Source of the DNA: Haliea sp041583655
GTDB taxonomy: Bacteria > Pseudomonadota > Gammaproteobacteria > Pseudomonadales > Halieaceae
Reading direction: 5' to 3'
Assembly: GCA_041583655.1 (NCBI GenBank)
Contig: JBFHFJ010000135.1
Coordinates: 1 to 8,413, forward strand
Length of the DNA stretch: 8,413 bases
Positions 1 to 5,816 of this stretch are shown here, piece by piece. Below the pieces are notes generated by a model. The model was not told where the DNA came from, did not search any database, and saw only the letters and a list, made by a program, of their open reading frames with translations. How positions within the stretch are numbered: position 1 is the first letter of the stretch; the number at the start of each line of letters is the position of its first letter. Made by a program: the position numbers and the translations under genes.

Positions 1-59
1 CGCGCCGGCCACGCCAGCACCAGCAGTAACAGCAGCACGCTGTACCGGAGTCTTGTCAT
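1..59 (-). CDS. N-terminus of an exported protein (partial, runs off the left edge)
   Basis: Only the first 19 codons are present. Read on the minus strand from the ATG at 59-57 they give MTRLRYSVLLLLLVLAWPA, a basic N-terminus followed by a long Leu/Val core. This is a clear signal peptide or membrane anchor, so the product is exported or membrane-bound. The start is supported by an AGGAG Shine-Dalgarno (minus strand, 74-70) ten bases upstream. The gene is divergent from the cytochrome gene at 198 and shares a 138-bp regulatory region with it. Nothing of the mature protein is in the window, so its function cannot be assigned. Confidence 0.6.
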   Translation of the reverse strand, partial: MTRLRYSVLLLLLVLAWPA

Positions 60-85
60 CACACTGTGGCTCCTGCACCCCATTC

Positions 86-102
86 GTGCAGTATAGTGCA
101 GT
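86..102. repeat. Tandem GTGCAGT direct repeat in the divergent upstream region
   Basis: GTGCAGT occurs at 86-92 and again at 96-102, exactly 10 bp apart, so both copies face the same side of the helix. The two copies flank or overlap AGTATA at 90-95, which reads TATACT on the minus strand and is a fair -10 box for the minus-strand gene starting at 59. A tandem-binding regulator is possible, but no factor can be named. I found no good -35 upstream of this -10. Confidence 0.25.
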
Positions 103-142
103 TGTTCGCCGATTGCGGGGCGAAGGCTTGCGCCAGATCACG

Positions 143-168
143 GCCGCCGGCGGCTATCGCACTATAAT
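143..168 (+). promoter_or_regulatory. Putative promoter of the cytochrome gene with GC palindrome
   Basis: A perfect TATAAT lies at 163-168, 29 bp before the ATG at 198, which would put transcription start near 175. In such GC-rich DNA this hexamer stands out. The region where a -35 would sit holds no TTGACA-like sequence. Instead, a perfect 12-bp palindrome, GCCGCCGGCGGC, covers 143-154. The palindrome could be an operator or activator site compensating for a weak -35, but it may be chance in GC-rich sequence. Confidence 0.4.
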
Positions 169-197
169 GGCGTAACGCGGAAAAACAGGAGACGCCC

Positions 198-764
198 ATG
201 CAGCTGAAGGCAGCACTCGTGCTCGCAATGACGACAACCGTTGCCTGCGCCGAACCCCGGCAACCGGCGAACCCTGCCAGCGCCGTTGAGGCTGAGGCAA
301 AAGCGCTGGTGCAACAGTTAGCAGGGCAACTCAAACCCCGGCTGCAGCAGGCCATCGCCGAGGGCGGCCCGGCGCAGGCCACGGGTGTATGCGCCAACTT
401 TGCCCCGGCCCTGATGGATGAGTTGAGCGCCAGTTCCGGCTGGGAGGTGCGCCGGGTAAGCCTGCAACCGCGCAACAGGGAGCGCGCCACACCGGATGCC
501 TGGGAGCGGGACGTGCTGGAACGCTTCAGCGCAGGCCAGGCCGCGGGCACCCCGGCCGCGGAGCTGAACTACGGAAAAAAGGTGAACGGCCGGTATCGCT
601 ACATGCAGGCCCAGGGCGTGGAGCCCCTCTGCCTCATGTGTCACGGCACGGAACTGGCGGCACCGGTAAAAAGCGCGCTCGCGAAGTACTACCCCGACGA
701 TAGCGCCACGGGCTACAGCCTGGGCGAGGTGCGCGGCGCAATCAGCCTGATTGACCTGCGCTAG
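198..764 (+). CDS. Exported monoheme c-type cytochrome, DUF3365 (Tll0287-like) family
   Basis: The 188-residue product begins with a Sec signal peptide (hydrophobic core about residues 5-16, likely cut after Ala18 in ACA-E). A weak lipobox-like TVAC ending at Cys17 leaves a lipoprotein as the less likely alternative. A single c-type heme motif, Cys145-Leu-Met-Cys148-His149, sits near the C-terminus, so heme would be attached in the periplasm. The overall layout (helical N-terminal half, VCANFAPAL segment, PLCLMCHG heme site, closing GEVRGAISLIDLR) fits the DUF3365/Tll0287-like family, which occurs as free periplasmic cytochromes and as sensor domains of histidine kinases. Here no kinase or other domain is attached. 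An AGGAGA ribosome site lies 5-6 bases before the ATG. The 3' end overlaps the convergent channel gene by 23 bp. Its electron partner and physiological role are unknown. Confidence 0.8.
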   Translation: MQLKAALVLAMTTTVACAEPRQPANPASAVEAEAKALVQQLAGQLKPRLQQAIAEGGPAQATGVCANFAPALMDELSASSGWEVRRVSLQPRNRERATPDAWERDVLERFSAGQAAGTPAAELNYGKKVNGRYRYMQAQGVEPLCLMCHGTELAAPVKSALAKYYPDDSATGYSLGEVRGAISLIDLR

Positions 765-1623
765 CCCGCTGCTCCCGCACGATCCGCAGCTGTCCGTCGA
801 GATGCACGTCCCGCTGCGGGAACGAGATCACGACCCCGTGCTCCCGGAACAACTCGTCTATGCGAAAGCGCAGGTCGCTGCGGATCATCCTGAGGCCCCG
901 CTCCGCTGTCGAGTGAATCCACAGATTGAGCTCGAATTCCAGCGAGCTATCGCCAAAGTTGTCGAAAAGCACCAGCTTGGCCGGGGTTTCCAGCACATCC
1001 GGATGGTCGTTGGCGGCCTGGTACAGCAGTTTCTCGACCAGGCGGACATCCGAACCGTAGGCGACACCAACCCGGATGGATGTGCGCACCAGGTCGTCCT
1101 GCAGGGTCCAGTTGGTGACCGTGGTCTCCAACAGCTGGCTGTTGGGTATCAGCAGGTGCACACCATCAACCCGGCGAATGCGGGTGGAGCGGGTATTGAT
1201 CGATTCGACAGTGCCGCGCGCGTCTCCCAGCTCCAGGAAGTCGCCGATCTTGATCGGCCGCTCCCACATCAGGATCCAGCCGCTGATGAAGTTGTTGATG
1301 ATGTTCTGGGCCCCAAAACCGAAGCCGATGGCGACCGCCCCGGAAACGAAGGCAAAGGCCGCCAGGGGCACGCTCAGCAGGTCCAGGGTCGAAATGGCGA
1401 CAATCACCATGCCCAGGATCAACCACGCCCGCGATACCAGTTGAATGATGTTGACATCCACGCCGCGCCGGGTCAGCCGCCGGCGCAGAAAGCTGCCCGA
1501 CCACATGACCAGCATGATGCCGATCACCACGAAGGCGAGCACGGTGAGAATCTGCGCCAGGCTGATGCTGACCTCACCGAAAACGATTAGAGGCACCTGC
1601 AGGATTCGGTTAAGCTGTTCCAT
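742..1623 (-). CDS. Small-conductance mechanosensitive channel, MscS family
   Basis: The 293-residue inner-membrane channel would open under membrane tension to release solutes on hypo-osmotic shock. Three membrane segments are visible: TM1 about 22-40, TM2 about 62-82 and TM3 about 88-119. TM3 carries the glycine/alanine-rich pore helix typical of MscS (GAVAIGFGFGAQNIINNF, residues 95-112), followed by the FISGWILMWERPIKIGD transition into the cytoplasmic beta domain. The C-terminal part contains RRVDGVHLLIPNSQLLE and ends with FREHGVVISFPQRDVHL, both standard for the family. Length and three-helix layout match the small MscS type rather than the large MscK/MscM proteins. I chose the ATG at 1623. 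An upstream in-frame ATG at 1734 would add 37 residues, but these lie antisense to the CorA-family gene. GGGG about nine bases upstream can serve as the ribosome site. The 3' end overlaps the cytochrome gene tail to tail. Confidence 0.92.
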   Translation of the reverse strand: MEQLNRILQVPLIVFGEVSISLAQILTVLAFVVIGIMLVMWSGSFLRRRLTRRGVDVNIIQLVSRAWLILGMVIVAISTLDLLSVPLAAFAFVSGAVAIGFGFGAQNIINNFISGWILMWERPIKIGDFLELGDARGTVESINTRSTRIRRVDGVHLLIPNSQLLETTVTNWTLQDDLVRTSIRVGVAYGSDVRLVEKLLYQAANDHPDVLETPAKLVLFDNFGDSSLEFELNLWIHSTAERGLRMIRSDLRFRIDELFREHGVVISFPQRDVHLDGQLRIVREQRASAGQSG

Positions 1624-1653
1624 GAACGTAATCCCCGGGGGAGATAGCAGCGA
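1624..1653. promoter_or_regulatory. 30-bp divergent start region with back-to-back ribosome sites
   Basis: Only 30 bp separate the start codons of the divergent MscS and CorA-family genes. The palindrome CCCCGGGG at 1633-1640 provides a purine-rich ribosome site on both strands: GGGGGAG at 1637-1643, ten bases before the plus-strand ATG, and GGGG about nine bases before the minus-strand ATG. The gap is too small to hold two promoters, so at least one promoter must lie inside the neighbouring coding sequence. The best -10-like hexamer I saw for the plus strand is CGTAAT at 1627-1632, with only a poor -35. Confidence 0.4.
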
Positions 1654-2622
1654 ATGATGAAGACCAGATTGCTCTCGGCACAGGGCCAGTACCAGTATGG
1701 CGATGAAAACCTCATACCGCAGTGGCGCGAACAAAGCGATAGCATACTATGGCTGGATATCGAGGGGGAACTCACCGCGGAGATCCAGGATCTGCTACTG
1801 ACCCTGAATTGCGACCGCCTGGCCATCAGTGACTGCTCCCGGGTGCGCCACCCGCCCAAGGTCGAGGAATTTGATCACGATACCTTCATCCTGTTTCGCG
1901 GCATGAGCGGAATGGACGAGGACCTGAACCTGCAGCCCATGCCGGTCGGCATGTGGGTCAGCGAACGGCTGCTGATCACCGCGCACCCCGGGCACGCGGT
2001 CAGCGTGCAGCACTTCTGGGATCTCGAGGAACAGCAGAAGCTGCTGAAGACACCCAACGTTCTGGCCATGCGCATCCTGCACTACGTCGGCGGCCGCTAC
2101 CTCGACAAGCTGATGGAGTTCGAGGATACCCTGGCCGGCCTCGAGGACGCGCTGCTCGCGGACGAAACCGATACAGTGATGCGGGAACTGGTAGTCTACC
2201 GCTCACGCCTGCGCAAGCTGCACCGGATCTTCAGCTATCACCGGGCACTCGCCGAGCAGATCCTGCACGGTGGCACCGTTCACCTAGGCTCGGGCAAGGA
2301 CAAGACCTACCACGTCCGCCGGGATCTGTTCGACCGCTGCGAGCGGCTGCACACCCTGTGCCATATGTACTACGAGATCTGCGGCGACCTGGTGGAAAGC
2401 CACATCTCCATCACCTCCCACCACCTCAACAACACGATCAAGATCCTGACCATCATTACCGCGGTGTTCATCCCGCTGAGCTTTATCGCCGGGCTTTATG
2501 GCATGAATTTCCAGCACATGCCGGAGCTCGGGTGGCACTATGGCTACTTCGCGGTGCTGGGGGTGATGCTCACGCTGGCCGTTGGCATGCTGGTCCTGTT
2601 CCGGAAAATCCGCTGGCTGTAG
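1654..2622 (+). CDS. CorA-family divalent metal ion transporter
   Basis: The 322-residue protein has the CorA plan: a soluble alpha/beta N-terminal domain (about 1-150), long charged helices (about 150-262), then two C-terminal membrane helices (about 264-281 and 297-316). The signature YGMN is at residues 282-285, at the end of TM1, and is followed by Met289-Pro-Glu-Leu292 in the periplasmic loop. The GMN plus MPEL pair is typical of Mg2+/Co2+ channels of the CorA type, but the N-terminal half is divergent and a ZntB-like zinc role cannot be excluded. The protein would assemble as a pentamer in the inner membrane. The cytoplasmic C-terminus ends in the basic RKIRWL. Tandem ATGs occur at 1654 and 1657, with GGGGGAG ten bases before the first. 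It is divergent from the mechanosensitive channel, so both genes concern membrane ion fluxes. The next gene starts 80 bp downstream on the same strand. Confidence 0.88.
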   Translation: MMKTRLLSAQGQYQYGDENLIPQWREQSDSILWLDIEGELTAEIQDLLLTLNCDRLAISDCSRVRHPPKVEEFDHDTFILFRGMSGMDEDLNLQPMPVGMWVSERLLITAHPGHAVSVQHFWDLEEQQKLLKTPNVLAMRILHYVGGRYLDKLMEFEDTLAGLEDALLADETDTVMRELVVYRSRLRKLHRIFSYHRALAEQILHGGTVHLGSGKDKTYHVRRDLFDRCERLHTLCHMYYEICGDLVESHISITSHHLNNTIKILTIITAVFIPLSFIAGLYGMNFQHMPELGWHYGYFAVLGVMLTLAVGMLVLFRKIRWL

Positions 2623-2662
2623 TGGCGCGCGGCCGGGGCTTCCCCCGCGGGTCCTTAGGGTC

Positions 2663-2686
2663 TATTGTTGTTCGGACTAAACAATA
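2663..2686. promoter_or_regulatory. AT-rich inverted repeat upstream of the acyltransferase (candidate operator)
   Basis: TATTGTT at 2663-2669 and AACAATA at 2680-2686 form a perfect 7-bp inverted repeat around a 10-bp centre containing TTCGGACT. It lies 16 bp before the WS/DGAT start codon and is conspicuously AT-rich against its surroundings. TATTGT at 2663-2668 could itself be part of a weak -10 box, so a bound repressor would block transcription. As RNA, the 7-bp A/U-rich stem would be weak, so a protein-binding site is likelier than a terminator. Confidence 0.35.
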
Positions 2687-2702
2687 ACAGGGCTACCAGA
2701 TA

Positions 2703-4340
2703 ATGCGTGCAATCAGCCTCGCCGATGCCGGCTTCCTGATGATGGAAAAGCGCCAGACCCCCATGCATGTGGGCGGCCTGCACCTGTTCAACTTCCCGAA
2801 GGGAGTGGATCAACGGCAGTTCCTGCAGGAGGCACTGGAGGTGCTGCGAATCCAGGAGGAATACCGACGGCCCTTTGGCGAGTATGTAACCACGGGCCGC
2901 GCCGGGCCGCTGCGCCTGTACTGGGAGGAAGACACGGACCTCGACATCGACTACCACGTGCGCCACTCGGCCCTCCCCCAGCCCGGCCGCTACCGGGAAT
3001 TGTTCATGCTGGTTTCACGCCTGCACAGTACCCTGCTGGACCGCAACCGCCCGCTGTGGGAAATCCACCTGATCGAGGGCCTGCAGAACAACCAGTTCGC
3101 GCTGTACAGCAAGATGCACCACGCCGCGGTTGACGGTGCCTCGGCAATGCACATGGTCAACGCCATGTACTCGCGGGATCCGCGGGCCACCACGCAGCAT
3201 TCCCCCCTGTCCCGGGTCACCTACGAGGCCTACAAGGAGAAAATGCTGGCCGGCCGGCAACCGCGGGTGCAGCCCAGGGGCAAGGAACTCAAGAACGTAA
3301 TGGAAGCACTGCGCCAGCAGTACGACACCACAGCCAACCTGGTCAGCGCCTTCCGTCAGTTCGGCGGGGCCTTTTTTGGTCGCAGCGGCAACCTGTCCGT
3401 GCCCTGGCATCAGGTGCCGCGAACTTCCATCAACACCAGCGTGACGGGCTCCCGCCGTTTTGTCGCCCAGTCGTTCGAGTTCGAGCGGGTGCGCGGGGTG
3501 TGCAAGGCGACCAGCGCCACGGTCAATGACATTGTGCTGGCGATGTGCTCCGGGGCCCTGCGACGCTATCTGGCGAGCCAGAATGAGCGCCCGGCCCACT
3601 CCCTCAAGGCCATGGCGCCCGTGTCCCTGCGTGAGGAATCCGACCTGGACTCGGCCAACGCCGTGGGCTTCATCACCGCCGACCTGGCGACCGATGTCGC
3701 TGATCCGGAACAGCGGCTGCGCAAGATCCGGGCCTCCATGGCCGCGGGCAAGGAGCTTCTCCGGGGCATGACCGGCCGCGAGGCCAGCCTGTTCATGCAG
3801 GTGACCCAGGTCCCCGCGCTGCTCAGCTCGATCCTGGGGCTGGCGGGGCAATTTCCCGCTTTCAGCACGGTGATCTCCAATGTTCCCGGGCCGCGGGAGC
3901 AGCTGTACTGGAACGGCGCCAGCCTGGAGGGCATGTACCCGGCCTCCATCGTCTTCGACGGCTTCGCCATGAACATCACCCTGGTGAGTTACCGCAAGCA
4001 GCTGGACTTTGGCATCGTCGCCTGTCGCCGCTCGGTACCCCAGGTGCAGCGTATCATCGACTACCTGGAGGAAGCCCTGCAGGAGCTGGAGGAGCTGGCG
4101 GGGCTGCGCACTGTCGCCGCGACCAGCCCTGGCAGGCGCCGCAAGGCTGCGGCCTCCGGGAAGGCGGTGCGCGCCAGCAAGGCGAAGACGGCCCGCAAGG
4201 CAAAAACCGCCACGCAGGCCAGGGCCAAGACCCGGGCGCGAACCGCGAGCAAGGCCGCGGCGAAAACCGGCAGTGCGAGGCGAAAACCCACCCCTGCGGT
4301 CAAGCCCAAGCTGGCGGCCCGGGGCCCGAAAAAGGATTAG
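2703..4340 (+). CDS. Wax ester synthase/acyl-CoA:diacylglycerol acyltransferase (WS/DGAT) with basic C-terminal tail
   Basis: This bifunctional O-acyltransferase joins acyl-CoA to long-chain alcohols (wax esters) or diacylglycerol (triacylglycerol), acting at the inner membrane and on nascent lipid droplets. The N-terminus contains MEKRQTPMHVGGLHLF, typical of the family. The catalytic HHxxxDG motif is His139-His140-Ala-Ala-Val-Asp144-Gly145. Other family marks are Pro117-Leu-Trp119, Asn275-Asp276 and Ser392-Asn-Val-Pro-Gly-Pro397. The catalytic core ends near residue 475, the usual family length. It is followed by a 68-residue low-complexity tail (478-545) with 14 Lys, 11 Arg and 20 Ala and only one acidic residue, the last. 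The ATG at 2703 has AGGG ten bases upstream. An inverted repeat immediately upstream may regulate it. The YjgR-like ATPase gene begins 9 bp after its stop. Whether the product makes mainly wax esters or triacylglycerol cannot be read from the sequence. Confidence 0.95.
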   Translation: MRAISLADAGFLMMEKRQTPMHVGGLHLFNFPKGVDQRQFLQEALEVLRIQEEYRRPFGEYVTTGRAGPLRLYWEEDTDLDIDYHVRHSALPQPGRYRELFMLVSRLHSTLLDRNRPLWEIHLIEGLQNNQFALYSKMHHAAVDGASAMHMVNAMYSRDPRATTQHSPLSRVTYEAYKEKMLAGRQPRVQPRGKELKNVMEALRQQYDTTANLVSAFRQFGGAFFGRSGNLSVPWHQVPRTSINTSVTGSRRFVAQSFEFERVRGVCKATSATVNDIVLAMCSGALRRYLASQNERPAHSLKAMAPVSLREESDLDSANAVGFITADLATDVADPEQRLRKIRASMAAGKELLRGMTGREASLFMQVTQVPALLSSILGLAGQFPAFSTVISNVPGPREQLYWNGASLEGMYPASIVFDGFAMNITLVSYRKQLDFGIVACRRSVPQVQRIIDYLEEALQELEELAGLRTVAATSPGRRRKAAASGKAVRASKAKTARKAKTATQARAKTRARTASKAAAKTGSARRKPTPAVKPKLAARGPKKD

Positions 4341-4349
4341 CACAGGGAC

Positions 4350-5813
4350 ATGACAGACAACATCCTTATCGGCGGCAACGCCGCAGGCCAGGTCGGGCTG
4401 ATACCCCGTTACGCCAACCGCCACGGCCTGATCGCCGGCGCGACGGGTACTGGCAAGACAGTCACCCTGCAGTGCCTGGCGGAAGGTTTCTCCGATCTCG
4501 GGGTGCCGGTATTCATGGCCGACGTGAAAGGCGACATTTCCGGGATCAGCCAGGCTGGCAAGCCGCATCCCAAGGTTGACGAACGGGTACAGTTCATCGG
4601 GATGGAGAACTACCAGCAGCGCGGTTACCCGGTCGCCTTCTGGGACCTGTTCGGCAAGCTCGGCACGCCGGTGCGCACCACCGTCACCGAAATGGGTCCC
4701 CAGCTGCTGTCTCGCCTGCTGGACCTGAACGACACCCAGGAAGGCGTCATGACTGTGGTGTTTGAATTTGCCGACAGCGAGGGACTGCTGCTGGTGGATC
4801 TGGCGGACCTGCGCACCACGCTTGAATACCTCGGCGAGCACAGCCGGGAGCTCGGCCCGGGCTTTGGCGTCGCCAGGGCGTCGGTAAATGCCATCCTCAG
4901 GCGCCTGCTGATGCTGGAACGCGAGGGAGGCCGGGTGTTTTTCGGCGAGCCCTCGCTGGAACTGAAGGACTTCATGCAGACCACCCGCGACGGCCGCGGG
5001 GTGATCAACCTGCTGGCGGCAGACACCCTGATCCAGAACCCGCGGGTGTATTCGACGTTCCTGCTCTGGCTGCTGTCGGAGCTGTTTGAGGAACTGCCGG
5101 AGCTGGGTGACCCCGAACAACCGGTGCTGGTGTTCTTCTTCGACGAAGCCCACCTGCTGTTCCGCGATGTGCCCAAGGCGCTGCTGGAGAAAATCGAGCA
5201 GGTGGTGCGACTGATTCGCTCCAAGGGCGTCGGCGTCTACTTCATCAGCCAGAGCCCGAGTGACATACCCGACGCGGTTCTCGCCCAGCTCGGCAACCGG
5301 ATCCAGCACGCCCTGCGCGCCTACACCCCCAGGGAACAGAAGGCGGTGCGCGTCGCGGCGCAGTCCTTCCGCGAAAACCCCGAGCTGGATACCGTAACCG
5401 CCATTACCGAACTCGGCGTGGGAGAGGCGCTGGTGTCCACCCTGCAGGCCAAGGGCATTCCATCCCCGGTACAACGGGTGCTGGTGCGACCGCCCAGCTC
5501 CCGCATGGGGCCGGCCTCCGCGGAGGAGCGCGCCGCGATTCTCGCCCACGACCCCAACCAGCGCCTGTACAAGGATGCGGTGGACCCCCGGTCAGCTCAC
5601 GAGATCCTGTTGGAGCGGACGGCCGCACGCCAGTCCGCGAAGGAAGAGGAAGCGCTGGCCAAACGGGCCGAAACCGGGAAAAAGCGTACCAGTAACCGCC
5701 AGAGCACAAGCGAAGCTTTCGTCAAGAGCATGGTGCGCAGCCTGGGTTCCGCTGCCGGCAGCAACCTGGGCAGGAAGCTGTTTCGCGGCCTGCTGGGCTC
5801 CCTGCTGAAATAG
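4350..5813 (+). CDS. HerA-like P-loop ATPase, YjgR/DUF853 family
   Basis: The 487-residue protein is close in length to E. coli YjgR (about 500). The Walker A motif is Gly30-Ala-Thr-Gly-Thr-Gly-Lys36-Thr37, preceded by RYANRHGLIA and followed by FMADVKGDISGISQAGK, both characteristic of this family. Walker B is PVLVFFFDEAHLLF, with Asp265-Glu266. The segment GNRIQHALRAYTPREQKAVR and the C-terminal SNLGRKLFRGLLGSLLK also match YjgR-type proteins. The family is related to the HerA/FtsK-type ring ATPases, but its role in bacteria is not established, so a DNA-helicase function should not be assumed. It has no membrane segment and is probably cytoplasmic. The gene follows the acyltransferase by 9 bp and is probably co-transcribed. 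AGGG sits only two bases from the ATG, while AAGGA lies 13 bases upstream inside the acyltransferase end, so the ribosome site is not ideal. Confidence 0.9.
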   Translation: MTDNILIGGNAAGQVGLIPRYANRHGLIAGATGTGKTVTLQCLAEGFSDLGVPVFMADVKGDISGISQAGKPHPKVDERVQFIGMENYQQRGYPVAFWDLFGKLGTPVRTTVTEMGPQLLSRLLDLNDTQEGVMTVVFEFADSEGLLLVDLADLRTTLEYLGEHSRELGPGFGVARASVNAILRRLLMLEREGGRVFFGEPSLELKDFMQTTRDGRGVINLLAADTLIQNPRVYSTFLLWLLSELFEELPELGDPEQPVLVFFFDEAHLLFRDVPKALLEKIEQVVRLIRSKGVGVYFISQSPSDIPDAVLAQLGNRIQHALRAYTPREQKAVRVAAQSFRENPELDTVTAITELGVGEALVSTLQAKGIPSPVQRVLVRPPSSRMGPASAEERAAILAHDPNQRLYKDAVDPRSAHEILLERTAARQSAKEEEALAKRAETGKKRTSNRQSTSEAFVKSMVRSLGSAAGSNLGRKLFRGLLGSLLK

Positions 5814-5816
5814 CGC

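Noticed and set aside
751..1590. A 279-codon plus-strand open frame opposite the MscS gene
   Set aside because: It mirrors the channel gene codon by codon, has an Asp/Gln/His-rich composition and no recognisable domain. The minus strand has full MscS signatures.
1624..1734. Longer MscS start at 1734
   Set aside because: It would add 37 residues antisense to the CorA-family N-terminus. The ATG at 1623 gives a normal family N-terminus and has a plausible ribosome site.
2635..2646. GGGG-CTT-CCCC hairpin after the CorA-family gene as a terminator
   Set aside because: The stem is only four base pairs with mismatches beyond it, and no T-tract follows. Not enough to call an intrinsic terminator.
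1953..2687. A 244-codon plus-strand open frame overlapping the CorA-family gene
   Set aside because: It is the same strand shifted one frame, with an Arg/Pro/His-rich composition typical of an out-of-frame reading of GC-rich coding DNA. The CorA frame carries GMN and MPEL.
3015..5549. An 844-codon open frame on the minus strand across the acyltransferase and ATPase genes
   Set aside because: It is antisense to two genes with clear catalytic motifs. Its His/Gln/Gly/Arg-rich, low-complexity translation is what antisense of GC-rich codons gives. No recognisable domain or ribosome site.
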